NCBI GenBank assembly: GCA_937965795.1
Contig: CALCMD010000024.1
Coordinates: 1-37,537, forward strand
DNA: 37,537 bases
Source: an uncultured Lachnospiraceae bacterium
GTDB taxonomy: Bacteria > Bacillota > Clostridia > Lachnospirales > Lachnospiraceae
Direction of reading: 5' to 3'
In this document: positions 17,499 to 25,755 of the stretch, piece after piece
Layout of the letters: the number at the start of each line of letters is the position of its first letter
Position numbering within the stretch: position 1 is the first letter of the stretch
The notes under the pieces: generated by a model
Database searches by the model: none
Told to the model about the DNA's origin: nothing
The model's input: only the letters and a program-made list of their open reading frames with translations
Translations under genes and position numbers: made by a program

Positions 17499-17522
17499 GG
17501 TCTTTCCTCCTCGTGTAAGGAC

Positions 17523-17553
17523 ATTCTAAACTATTACGCCGCGTTGGAGTCAA
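17523..17553 (-). promoter_or_regulatory. MerR-type promoter/operator (19-bp spacer)
   Basis: Minus-strand TTGACT (17548-17553) and TAGAAT (17523-17528) with 19 bases between. The imperfect dyad ACTCCAACGC / GCGTAATAGT overlaps the spacer, resembling the operators of Mta/TipA-type regulators. Confidence 0.75.
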
Positions 17554-17569
17554 TCCCTTTTTCAGCTTT

Positions 17570-18496
17570 TTATTTTTCTTCTCTTTCCAGCCCTTCGCCG
17601 TCAAACGCCGGGATAAAGCTTTCCTGCGCCGTCTCCCCCTCCTGTATAAATCCACACTCTACGCCCAGCTCCATCGCATAATCGATAAGCTTCCGGTATT
17701 CCCGCCGGGTTACTTTGCGGTTCAGTTCCGGCAGGACTTCTATGTGCCGGATGGGCGTGTACTGATTCATCAGGCTGAGATATACGCAGTTTCCATAGGT
17801 TTCATACACATACCGAACTACTTTTTCTGCATTTTTTACATGACCGGGTAAAAGCAGATGCCGAACGATAACGCCCCGCTTCATCCGTCCCGCTCCGTCA
17901 AAAACAGGCTGTTTCTGCTGCCGCACCATTTCCGCCAATGCCGCCTGCGCCGTTTCCGGATAATCCGGCGCATGGGAACATGCCCTGGCCAGCTCCCGCT
18001 CCATATACTTAAAATCCGTAAGATAAATATCCACGATTCCCCCAAGCCTTTGCAGGGTTTCCACCTTTTCATAACCGCTGCAATTATAAACGACTGGTAA
18101 AACAAGTCCCTTCCTGCGCGCTTTTTCTACCGCCGAAATAATTTCTCCTGTATAATGCGTCGGTGTGACGAGATTAATATTTTCCGCTCCTTTTTCCTGT
18201 AAAGACAGGAAAACATCCGACAATTCCGTTTCTGAAAGGCGCTTTCCCCTCTCCTCATGGGCAATCTCATAATTCTGGCAATACACGCACCGGAGCGGAC
18301 AGCCGCTGAAAAATACCGTACCGGAACCCCTTTCGCCGGAAATACATGGTTCCTCCCAGGGATGCAGCGCGGCTCTCGCCACCAGAATCCCTCCTCCTGC
18401 TGCCCCGCATATCCCCCTTTGTCCAAGCTCCCGTCTTGCCCCACATTCCCGCGGGCACAGGCGGCACCCCCCATATCTTTCCTCTGTTCCACTCAT
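17570..18496 (-). CDS. Radical SAM protein, PflX/COG1313-like
   Basis: A radical SAM enzyme of about 308 residues related to pyruvate formate-lyase activating enzymes. The [4Fe-4S]/SAM motif is CPLRCVYCQN (CxxxCxxC), preceded by a conserved N-terminal Cys cluster (CRLCPRECGARRELGQRGIC). Other family features are NLVTPTHYTG, YNCSGYE, DIYLTDFKYM and LLLPGHVKNA. The family is widespread in anaerobes; its physiological substrate is not established. I place the start at ATG 18496 (GGGAGTGG upstream); ATG 18526 is in frame but lacks a ribosome binding site and lies in the hairpin between this gene and rubrerythrin. It follows rubrerythrin by about 100 bases, so it could be co-transcribed with perR-rbr. 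Confidence 0.88.
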   Translation of the reverse strand: MSGTEERYGGCRLCPRECGARRELGQRGICGAAGGGILVARAALHPWEEPCISGERGSGTVFFSGCPLRCVYCQNYEIAHEERGKRLSETELSDVFLSLQEKGAENINLVTPTHYTGEIISAVEKARRKGLVLPVVYNCSGYEKVETLQRLGGIVDIYLTDFKYMERELARACSHAPDYPETAQAALAEMVRQQKQPVFDGAGRMKRGVIVRHLLLPGHVKNAEKVVRYVYETYGNCVYLSLMNQYTPIRHIEVLPELNRKVTRREYRKLIDYAMELGVECGFIQEGETAQESFIPAFDGEGLEREEK

Positions 18497-18528
18497 ATTT
18501 TCCACTCCCGTACTTCCATTTACCATGA

Positions 18529-18569
18529 CAGGCCGCCGGCTGCCAGAAAACTGACACGCCTGCGGCCTG
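18529..18569 (-). other. GC-rich hairpin between rubrerythrin and the radical SAM gene
   Basis: CAGGCCGC (18529-18536) pairs with GCGGCCTG (18562-18569). No T-run follows on the minus strand, so it may be a weak terminator or an mRNA-processing/stability element rather than a full stop to transcription. Confidence 0.4.
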
Positions 18570-18598
18570 CATAAATTTCGACTCAGATTTGCAGAATC

Positions 18599-19138
18599 TT
18601 AATAATTTTCCGCATGGATTTCAAAGTAAGCCTGCGGATGCGCACAAACCGGACAGATCTCCGGCGCCTGCGTACCTACCATAATATGTCCGCAGTTACG
18701 GCACTCCCATACCTTTACTTCGCTCTTTGCAAACACTTCCGCCATTTCGACATTTTTCAGAAGTGCGCGGTAACGCTCCTCATGATGTTTTTCAACCGCG
18801 GCTACCATACGGAACTTTGCCGCCAGCTCCGGAAAGCCTTCCTCGTCCGCAGTCTTTGCAAAGCCTTCATACATATCTGTCCACTCATAGTTCTCGCCCT
18901 CAGCAGCAGCGCCCAGGTTTGCAGCCGTATCACCAATGCCGTTTAACTCCTTAAACCACATTTTCGCATGTTCTTTCTCATTATCTGCGGTCTTTAAAAA
19001 GAGACCTGAAATCTGCTCAAACCCTTCCTTCTTTGCCACAGAAGCAAAGTAAGTGTACTTGTTTCTTGCCTGGGATTCTCCGGCAAACGCTGCTTCGAGA
19101 TTTTTTTCTGTCTGTGTTCCTGCATACTTGTTACTCAT
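18599..19138 (-). CDS. rbr: Rubrerythrin
   Basis: A non-haem diiron peroxidase of about 179 residues that detoxifies hydrogen peroxide in the cytoplasm of anaerobes. A ferritin-like four-helix domain carries the iron-ligand motifs (E-x-x-ARNKYTYFA near residue 20, DNEKEHAKMWF near 55, AAVEKHHEERY near 120). A C-terminal rubredoxin domain has two CxxC knuckles (WECRNCGH and ICPVCAHPQAYFE). ATG 19138 has GGAGG at 8 bases; the upstream in-frame ATG lies within this leader. It sits 51 bases after perR and shares its promoter, matching the common perR-rbr arrangement. Confidence 0.96.
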   Translation of the reverse strand: MSNKYAGTQTEKNLEAAFAGESQARNKYTYFASVAKKEGFEQISGLFLKTADNEKEHAKMWFKELNGIGDTAANLGAAAEGENYEWTDMYEGFAKTADEEGFPELAAKFRMVAAVEKHHEERYRALLKNVEMAEVFAKSEVKVWECRNCGHIMVGTQAPEICPVCAHPQAYFEIHAENY

Positions 19139-19189
19139 TTTCTTATCCTCCATTTTCTTATATAAATATGATTTTTGCATCGCGCCATT

Positions 19190-19609
19190 TCACTGCTCTT
19201 CTGCCGCTCCATGGCGCAAATCTGCATTTTGTTTCCAAAGACTGGCCTTTGCTTTCTCTCTGCACGCCGGGCAAAGAGAAAAGACCTTTAAATCATAAGT
19301 CAGAATCTCCTCACCCATCTGTCTTCGCAGCGATGGCATCAGATCTTCAAACAGAATATCCTCAATCTTTCCGCATTGCCTGCATATGAGATGGTCGTGC
19401 TTTTCAATCCTGTCATAACGATCCTGATTTCCTCCCGTGGATACTTTTCGTATCAAATGATTTTCATACAGCTTATTCAGATTATTATAAACTGTCGCGA
19501 GAACCACTCCGGGATACGCTTCTCTTAGTTTTTCAAAAACCTGTTCAACTGTCGGGTGTTCACGGGAAGTATTGATGATGTCATAAACCGCCTTTTCATA
19601 TTTTGTCAT
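19190..19609 (-). CDS. perR: Fur-family peroxide-responsive repressor (PerR-like)
   Basis: A dimeric metal-dependent repressor of about 139 residues. The winged-helix DNA-binding domain contains the recognition helix ATVYNNLNKLYE; the Asn after TVY is typical of PerR rather than Fur (TVYR). The regulatory-metal segment EKHDHLICRQCG and the second CPAC supply the structural zinc CxxC pair. I choose ATG 19609 because the first in-frame ATG (19615) touches the AAGGAG. It is upstream of and co-oriented with rubrerythrin, a known PerR target. Two 15-bp PerR-like boxes cover its own promoter, so autorepression relieved by peroxide is expected. Assignment as PerR rather than another Fur paralogue rests on these three points. 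Confidence 0.88.
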   Translation of the reverse strand: MTKYEKAVYDIINTSREHPTVEQVFEKLREAYPGVVLATVYNNLNKLYENHLIRKVSTGGNQDRYDRIEKHDHLICRQCGKIEDILFEDLMPSLRRQMGEEILTYDLKVFSLCPACREKAKASLWKQNADLRHGAAEEQ

Positions 19610-19625
19610 ATCCATCTCCTTCCCT

Positions 19626-19673
19626 TTAGAATGATTTTAAATTTATTATAATCGTTCTAAAGGGTTTTGTCAA
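19626..19673 (-). promoter_or_regulatory. perR-rbr promoter with two PerR-like boxes
   Basis: Minus-strand TTGACA (19668-19673), 17 bases, TATAAT (19645-19650): a consensus sigma-A promoter. Two boxes close to TTATAATnATTATAA overlap it: TTAGAACGATTATAA (19646-19660, covering the -10) and TTAAAATCATTCTAA (19626-19640, just past the start). Their centres are 20 bases apart, two helical turns, and together they form an inverted repeat with arms of CTTTAGAA. Confidence 0.85.
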
Positions 19674-19710
19674 TAGAAAATCACACCTTTTTCTTTTTCT
19701 TTTCCCATGT

Positions 19711-19716
19711 TATACT
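19711..19716 (+). promoter_or_regulatory. Extended -10 promoter of the RACo-like gene
   Basis: TG-T-TATACT, an extended -10 element. The start would be near 19723, at the first base of the structured leader that follows. The -35 region is only T-rich. Confidence 0.5.
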
Positions 19717-19721
19717 TTTTT

Positions 19722-19793
19722 AAGATGCCAGGATTGTGGAAGCACAAAGTGCGGAACAATCCGTATGGAATCTTTTGACCCCAGCATCTTTTT
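19722..19793 (+). ncRNA. Candidate structured 5' leader (riboswitch-like or attenuator)
   Basis: The predicted RNA folds into a closed multi-stem unit. An outer stem AAGATGC (19722-19728) pairs with GCATCTT (19784-19790), followed by TTT. Inside it, GGATTGT (19731-19737) pairs with ACAATCC (19756-19762), capped by GCAC-AAA-GTGC (19742-19752). A 21-base unpaired segment GTATGGAATCTTTTGACCCC lies between. It fits no riboswitch class I can name. The outer 3' arm plus T-run could end transcription ahead of the gene at 19827. Confidence 0.45.
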
Positions 19794-19826
19794 AATAAAA
19801 ATCCAAAAAGGAGAGCGAACCATCCC

Positions 19827-21395
19827 ATGTCCGGACAACACACAAACAGTTTCAGCGAAAAAATACATTTAACAATCACTCCGCCTGACGAAGAGCATAC
19901 CACAGGCGACCGGGAACGAATTCTGCAAGCCCTGGAGAACATGGGATATCAACCGGTTTTCATGTCCCTGGAAGCGCTTCGAATGCTGTATCCTCTCTGT
20001 CGTGACAGCGCCTGGGACATCACCGTCACGCTGATCCATCAGGAGAATTCCTGCCTGATAACCAGAATCGAAGGCGGCGATACGACTGCTTCTCATTATG
20101 GTATCGCCGTAGATCTCGGTTCCACCACAGTCATTATGCAGATGATCGACCTGAATACAGGCTCTGTCTTATCCGAAGCCAGAGCTATGAACGGCCAGAT
20201 CGCATTTGGCGACGATATTCTGACCAGAATTATTTATGGAAAAGATGAAACAAAACGCCTGCTTGAAATCACCACGGCCACGCGGGACACCTTCTCGGAA
20301 CTGTTTCGGGAACTGGAAACGTATACCAGGATTTCTGTCAGCCAGTGTACTCTGATGATCGTCTCCGGCAATACCACCATGATTCATTTCCTGCTGGGTC
20401 TGAATCCCTGGACGGTCTTTTCTTCCCCCTATGCCCCGGTTACCTGTGACCCTGGTTTCTTTTCCGGTCAGGAGCTGGGACTTGATTTTCCGGGAATGGT
20501 CTACATGGTTCCGGCAATCGCCAATTATCTTGGCGGAGATATTACCAGCGGACTTTTAACGACCGATTTTTATAAAAAAGACGGGCTTTCTGTCTTTTTT
20601 GACATCGGAACAAACGGGGAACTCGTGCTTGGCAACCGCAGCTTCCTGCTCTCCGGCGCGGGAGCCGCCGGTCCTGCCCTGGAAGGAGGCATCAGCCGCT
20701 ACGGAATGCGTGCCAAAGAGGGCGCCATTGACACGATAAAAATAAATGGAGCGTCTCTCTCCTATACGACCATCGGCGGCAAAAAGCCTGTGGGAATTTG
20801 CGGCTCCGGCATCCTCGACCTGATCGCCCAGATGCGTTTAAACGGATGGATTGATGTATCCGGAAAGCTGAATCCCGCAGCCTCAGAGCACATTCGCTAT
20901 GATGCGGCTCTGGAGGAATACACGGCCGTCTATGCTTCGGCCGAAGAATCCGGCAATGGAGAAACGCTCTGCTTTTCCCAGACAGACATTCTGCAATACC
21001 TGGATACCAAAGCGGCGGCTTACACTATGGTGGACTGCCTGCTGGAATCCGCCGGATTCACCGCAGAAGACCTGACCGCCTTTTATACCTCCGGCGCTTT
21101 CGGCACTTATACGGATCTGGAGTCTGCGATCACGGTCGGTATTTTCCCGGATCTGCCCCGCGAGAAATTCCACTGCCTGCAAAACAGCTCCCTTGCCGGG
21201 GCAAGAGAGCTTCTGCTTCACCGTGAACGGATGCAGGACATTCGATATCTCCAGCAGACCGTCTATCACATTCAGTTCGCTTCCATGCCCGATTTCCTGA
21301 TCAAAATGCAGGCTGCTAAATTTATCCCGCACACCGACCTCACGCTGTACCCTTCCGTTATGAAAAAGCTCCCGCAGTCAAAAACGCCTAGCTGA
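19827..21395 (+). CDS. RACo-like ASKHA-domain protein (DUF4445-type) without ferredoxin domain
   Basis: A 522-residue protein with the ASKHA (actin/Hsp70/sugar kinase) ATPase fold seen in reductive activators of corrinoid proteins. Phosphate loops are AVDLGSTTV near residue 95 and FDIGTNGEL near 258; VSGNTTMIHFLLG, VPAIANYLGGDITSG and SGAGAAGPALEGG are family motifs. The first 90 residues resemble the linker region. The N-terminal [2Fe-2S] ferredoxin domain of full RACo proteins (about 100 residues with four Cys) is absent, and no cysteine cluster is seen. ATG 19827 follows AAAGGAGAG at about 11 bases. It is divergent from perR and alone, with no corrinoid methyltransferase nearby. Its 3' end overlaps sbcC by eight bases, tail to tail. 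The exact role is unknown. Confidence 0.8.
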   Translation: MSGQHTNSFSEKIHLTITPPDEEHTTGDRERILQALENMGYQPVFMSLEALRMLYPLCRDSAWDITVTLIHQENSCLITRIEGGDTTASHYGIAVDLGSTTVIMQMIDLNTGSVLSEARAMNGQIAFGDDILTRIIYGKDETKRLLEITTATRDTFSELFRELETYTRISVSQCTLMIVSGNTTMIHFLLGLNPWTVFSSPYAPVTCDPGFFSGQELGLDFPGMVYMVPAIANYLGGDITSGLLTTDFYKKDGLSVFFDIGTNGELVLGNRSFLLSGAGAAGPALEGGISRYGMRAKEGAIDTIKINGASLSYTTIGGKKPVGICGSGILDLIAQMRLNGWIDVSGKLNPAASEHIRYDAALEEYTAVYASAEESGNGETLCFSQTDILQYLDTKAAAYTMVDCLLESAGFTAEDLTAFYTSGAFGTYTDLESAITVGIFPDLPREKFHCLQNSSLAGARELLLHRERMQDIRYLQQTVYHIQFASMPDFLIKMQAAKFIPHTDLTLYPSVMKKLPQSKTPS

Positions 21396-24300
21396 TCTGC
21401 CACCTCACATGGCTTCCGTTCTCATCCTTTTGGACAATAAGCTGATTCTCAATCTCCTGTTTCAGCTCTGTTACATGGGAAATAATCCCGATGAGTTTCG
21501 AACCGCCCGCCATTTCCTGAAGCACTCTGACTGCCTGGTTTCTGGAGTGCTCATCCAGAGAACCGAAGCCTTCGTCGATGAACATGACGTCCAGATGAAT
21601 AGACGCCGAGCTTTCCTGAATCTGATCGGCCATGCCAAGCGCCAGAGACAAAGCCGCCATAAAAGATTCTCCGCCGGAAAGGGTACGAATCTCCCGCTCC
21701 TTTCCGGTAACCGTGGAGTAAACCATCAGATCAAGCCCCCGGTTCTTGCCCTCTCCGGCTTTTTCCAGCTCATACATCCGAAGCTCAAACTGCCCTGCGG
21801 ACATCTCCTGAAATCTGCGGTTTGCCGCAGAAAGAATTCTCTCCAGATAATAACGCTGCACATACGTTTCCAGATCCATTCTGGAACCAGTCACATTCCC
21901 GGATACCAGCCGGTACAGGTTGTCCAGCTTCGTATGCTCTTCTACCATCCTCTTACGCTCATCCATCTGAGGCTCCAGAACACCATAGATTTCTGTATTT
22001 GTTTTATGTTCCGCTCTGCACCGTTCAAAAACGCTCTGTGCCTCTTTCCTTCTCTTCTCTGCCTCCTCCATCTCTCGTTTCATATCTTCCAGTACCGGAC
22101 GCTTTCGGTTTTCGACTGCCTTTTTTGCATCCGCCTGCATCCTCAGAGCCGTTGCTTTTTTTCTTTCATGGGCATCCACTGTCTTTTGTAAGGCATCCGC
22201 TTCCTCTCTTTCATGCTTTTGGGTCAGCTCTCTCCATTCTGTCTCCGACAGACCTTTCTGCGCCAGTATTCTCTCATATGCCGTCTGGCGTTCCGTCCGC
22301 TGCTTTTCTTTCTCCGGAAGCTCCTGCGTATATTTCTGAATCAGCGTCCTGGCCTCATCCTTTTTGGCTCCGGCTTTCTCTGCCGCCATTCTCGCTGCCT
22401 GGCAGGCCGTATCTTTTTCCCGCTTTCTCTGTTTTGCCCCGCTCTCTGCGCGCAGGGCGTCCTCCAACGTCGGAAAATCCCTGCCTTTCTCCAGACTCTC
22501 CAGCGCCGCTTTGCTTCTCTCCCATGCGGCTTCCGCAGCTCTCACATCCTTTTGTCCCTGTTCCGCTTCCGCCTTTCGTTCCTTCTTTTCCTCCTCTGCC
22601 CCCTTGAGGGATTCCTGAATCTGCCTCAGCCGCCGGGCGTTTTCCTCCGCCTTTTTTCCCTCCTCCAAAACAGTCCTTGTCCAGTCCGCAAGTATTTTTT
22701 CTGTCTGCTCCGGCGTCATCTCTTTTGGAACATCGGGCAGGCTCCTTGCCATATGTTCCAAAAGCCTTGCCGACATATGTTCCAGAATTTTTTCCTTCTC
22801 GCTAAGAAGCGCCTGCTCCGCCTTCGCCGCTGCCGCCCGCTCTTCCTGTACGCTTCGCAGCCTTCCGGCTTCCTCTCCCAGTATGTCGATCTCTTCCCTG
22901 GAAATCTCCTGCGCTTTGTCCTCCCACTGGCAGGGAGCCGGATGTTCCAGGGAACCACAGACCGGACAGGGAATTCCCGGACGAAGCTCTCTTGCCAGAA
23001 CACCTGCCTGCAAATCCAGAAAATCTTTTCGCATCTTCTCATACCGGATATTTTCTTTCTCATATGCCTGACTGGCAGCGGCATAATCCTCTTTGGCTCT
23101 TTTCGCGCTCCTTCGCTGCCCGTCCACTTCCATCTGCTGATTTCTTTCTTCCCTGGCTTCTTTTTCCAGCGCCTCCGCTTCCATGCGTTTCACCTTCCAC
23201 AAAGCCAGCCGTTTTTCTGCATCGCCAAGCTCGTCGCACTGTCTGCGCCAGACTTTTTCCTGCTCCTCTAAATCAGACAGCCTCTTCCGTTTTTCCTCTG
23301 CGATACTTTCTGCTTTCCGAAACGTCTTTTCCCTTTGCACAGCTTCCCTTTTCGCATCCCTTATCGTATCAAAAAGCTTCCGTGCCTTTTCCACCCTTTC
23401 CGATATCCGGCTGAAACTCTCCAGCTCCTGTTCAAAAAGCTTCTTTTTCTCCGCTTCTTTTTCTTTTGCTTCTCCTGCTGCCCGTTCCAGCTCTGGAAGA
23501 AGCTCCTGCTGCTCTTTTCGTCTGGTACGCATATCGGCTTCTGCTTTCCGCGCGTCCTCGTATCTCTGAAATTCCGCCCGTATCTCATACGCGGCACGCA
23601 GTTTTCCAATCAGCGCTTTAGCTCTTTTCATGGACGCTTCCGCTTCCTGGCATACGGCAAGGTCTGCTTCCGCCTCTTCAAGCTGCCTGAAAAATTTCAG
23701 CAGATGCTCTGCGCCTGCATAAGCATCCCGTTTTTTATCCCGGAACTCACTCGCTTTCTGATATTCCTCATATGCCAGCCTTTCCCCTGTCTCTAACGCC
23801 CCGCAGAGAACATCCAGTTCTTGCAAAAGCTCTTCCATATCCGTAACAGAAAGTCTCGCTGCCGTTGTAATCCTCCGCTTAAACGCCGCCAGTTCTTCTG
23901 CCCGCTCATAGCCTTCCGGAATCCGAAGATGGGCGGCTTCCGTCTGAAACACTGTCCGAATCGTAGCAATTTCTTTTTCTTTCTTTTTCTTTCTTTCGCC
24001 GAGCTCGTCCACAATCTTCTGAAAAATCTCCGTGCCAAACAACTTTCGAAAGATCACCTTTTTCGTATCTGATTTCGCCCGCAGAAGTTCCATGAACTCT
24101 CCCTGGGCGATCATTGCCACCTGCATAAACTGATTTTTTGTCAGTCCGATGATTTCCTCCAGTTTCTTATCCGTTTCTTTTTGCGGATACTCCGAGCCGT
24201 CCGGCATCGTCAAAGAGACGGATTCCTTTTCATCCGTCATACCTTCCCCTCTTTTCCGCGGCCTCTGATGTCTCGGCACACGGCGCACCGTATAAACGTC

Positions 24301-24576
24301 AGGATTTCCCCCGGCTCCTTCGAAGAATGTCAGCTCCACAAACGGCTGCACATTCTGCCTGACATACTGGCTTTGCAACTCCGCGCCATCCTTTTTATTA
24401 GCGGTAGAACTGGCTTCCCCGTACAATGCAAAAACGATGGCGTCAAAAATCGTCGTTTTCCCGGCGCCTGTGTCTCCGGTAATCAGAAAAAGGTTCTGAT
24501 TTGGCTCCTCAAAATTAATCAAAGTCTGTTTTCCATAGGAGCCAAACGCCTGTAGGGTCAATTTCAACGGTCTCAT
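21388..24576 (-). CDS. sbcC: Exonuclease subunit SbcC (Rad50-like)
   Basis: The ATPase subunit of the SbcCD nuclease, which opens hairpins and trims protein-blocked DNA ends in the cytoplasm. The 1,062 residues show all parts: an N-terminal Walker A (GDTGAGKTTIFDAIVFALYG), two very long coiled-coil arms rich in Glu/Lys/Arg (about 170-500 and 560-870), a central zinc hook CPVCGSLEHPAP (about 510), the ABC signature LSGGESFMAALSLALG, and Walker B with D-loop (VMFIDEGFGSLDE). ATG 24576 lies one base after the sbcD stop, indicating translational coupling. Third gene of the repair operon from the promoter at 26465-26493. Confidence 0.97.
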   Translation of the reverse strand: MRPLKLTLQAFGSYGKQTLINFEEPNQNLFLITGDTGAGKTTIFDAIVFALYGEASSTANKKDGAELQSQYVRQNVQPFVELTFFEGAGGNPDVYTVRRVPRHQRPRKRGEGMTDEKESVSLTMPDGSEYPQKETDKKLEEIIGLTKNQFMQVAMIAQGEFMELLRAKSDTKKVIFRKLFGTEIFQKIVDELGERKKKKEKEIATIRTVFQTEAAHLRIPEGYERAEELAAFKRRITTAARLSVTDMEELLQELDVLCGALETGERLAYEEYQKASEFRDKKRDAYAGAEHLLKFFRQLEEAEADLAVCQEAEASMKRAKALIGKLRAAYEIRAEFQRYEDARKAEADMRTRRKEQQELLPELERAAGEAKEKEAEKKKLFEQELESFSRISERVEKARKLFDTIRDAKREAVQREKTFRKAESIAEEKRKRLSDLEEQEKVWRRQCDELGDAEKRLALWKVKRMEAEALEKEAREERNQQMEVDGQRRSAKRAKEDYAAASQAYEKENIRYEKMRKDFLDLQAGVLARELRPGIPCPVCGSLEHPAPCQWEDKAQEISREEIDILGEEAGRLRSVQEERAAAAKAEQALLSEKEKILEHMSARLLEHMARSLPDVPKEMTPEQTEKILADWTRTVLEEGKKAEENARRLRQIQESLKGAEEEKKERKAEAEQGQKDVRAAEAAWERSKAALESLEKGRDFPTLEDALRAESGAKQRKREKDTACQAARMAAEKAGAKKDEARTLIQKYTQELPEKEKQRTERQTAYERILAQKGLSETEWRELTQKHEREEADALQKTVDAHERKKATALRMQADAKKAVENRKRPVLEDMKREMEEAEKRRKEAQSVFERCRAEHKTNTEIYGVLEPQMDERKRMVEEHTKLDNLYRLVSGNVTGSRMDLETYVQRYYLERILSAANRRFQEMSAGQFELRMYELEKAGEGKNRGLDLMVYSTVTGKEREIRTLSGGESFMAALSLALGMADQIQESSASIHLDVMFIDEGFGSLDEHSRNQAVRVLQEMAGGSKLIGIISHVTELKQEIENQLIVQKDENGSHVRWQIS

Positions 24577-24577
24577 C

Positions 24578-25729
24578 TTACTTCACCTCCCGGACAGCAT
24601 TGATGACATCCCTTAAGATTTCCTTTTCCGCATCATCCGGCTCTTTCAGGAATGCGCAGCACAATTCAAACGGATTCAAAACCTTCTCTTTTTCCAGGCT
24701 TTGTCTGTAATCGGCCTTTCTGATGTTTTCCCTGCGAATTTCCAAAAGATACGGAAATGCAATCCGCAGCCGGTCCTGCATGTCAAGCACGTCCAGATCC
24801 ACCTGATCCGTCAGGAGAACTGTGACGTAATCCTCACACGCCTGCCGCAGTACCTCCTCCAGTTTTCCCTTTATCATGCGTATCTGTCGAAGCGGTTCAA
24901 GCGGCAGAACCGTTGTCCTGACCCTGCTTCCCTTTTCCTCCATTTCCACCATGAGAATGCCTTTTTTCTGTCCTGCCTCGCTCACCGAACATGCCAGCGG
25001 CGTTCCGCAGTAGCGATACACCTCGCTTCCCACCGCCATCGGCTTATGAATATGACCAAGCGCCGCATAATCAAAACGCTCCAGAATATCCGCAGATACT
25101 TCATCAATATTGCCCACGGTCCGGATTTCCGAATCCATCCTTTCCACCTCATCCGCATCTTTTCCGACCGGCAGATAGAACTGATGGCTCACAAGGACAT
25201 TGCGCTCCTTGCCGTTGATATTTTCACGCTCAATCAGCCGATGCACGGTTTCATGATAAGAAAGATTGTTTCCATTTTCATCCACGCCTGTGATCCGCTT
25301 TACCATCGAAGGTTTCACAAACGGAAGGAGGTAGAAATTCACGCTGCCGTACGCATCCTTCAAAGATACCTTCTCTATAAAATCCTCCTCCGTCTGCGGC
25401 GGTATTCCGATCATGTACACCCTTTGTCTGGAGAGCACGCTTCGAAAACAGTCAATGCGGGGCGCGCTGTCATGGTTCCCGCCGATCATCATAATCACCG
25501 CCTCCGGAAGCGCCCTGGTCAGATTCGTAATAAAATCATCAAATACCTCTACCGCCTCCGCCGGGGGAATTGCCTTGTCGTAAATATCCCCCGCAATCAC
25601 GACTGCATCCGGCTTCTCCTTTTCCGCAATCTGAACAATCTGCTTTAAAATATATTGCTGGTCTTCCCGCATTTCCCGGTTCATAAGCTTTAAACCAATA
25701 TGCAAATCCGATAAGTGAAAGAATTTCAT
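24578..25729 (-). CDS. sbcD: Exonuclease subunit SbcD (Mre11-like)
   Basis: The nuclease subunit of SbcCD, about 383 residues. It has the calcineurin-like metallophosphatase motifs that bind two Mn ions: HLSDLHIG (residues 4-11), VVIAGDIYDK, GGNHDS, VLVSHQF and ALGHIHKP. The C-terminal region (SLEKEKVLNPFELC) is the SbcC-binding part. ATG 25729 is preferred because the protein then starts MKFFHLSDLHIG as in relatives; a TTG three codons upstream is also in frame. It starts 26 bases after the upstream alkyltransferase fusion gene. Confidence 0.97.
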   Translation of the reverse strand: MKFFHLSDLHIGLKLMNREMREDQQYILKQIVQIAEKEKPDAVVIAGDIYDKAIPPAEAVEVFDDFITNLTRALPEAVIMMIGGNHDSAPRIDCFRSVLSRQRVYMIGIPPQTEEDFIEKVSLKDAYGSVNFYLLPFVKPSMVKRITGVDENGNNLSYHETVHRLIERENINGKERNVLVSHQFYLPVGKDADEVERMDSEIRTVGNIDEVSADILERFDYAALGHIHKPMAVGSEVYRYCGTPLACSVSEAGQKKGILMVEMEEKGSRVRTTVLPLEPLRQIRMIKGKLEEVLRQACEDYVTVLLTDQVDLDVLDMQDRLRIAFPYLLEIRRENIRKADYRQSLEKEKVLNPFELCCAFLKEPDDAEKEILRDVINAVREVK

Positions 25730-25755
25730 TTTTTGCAATCCCTCCCTTCCTTTTA

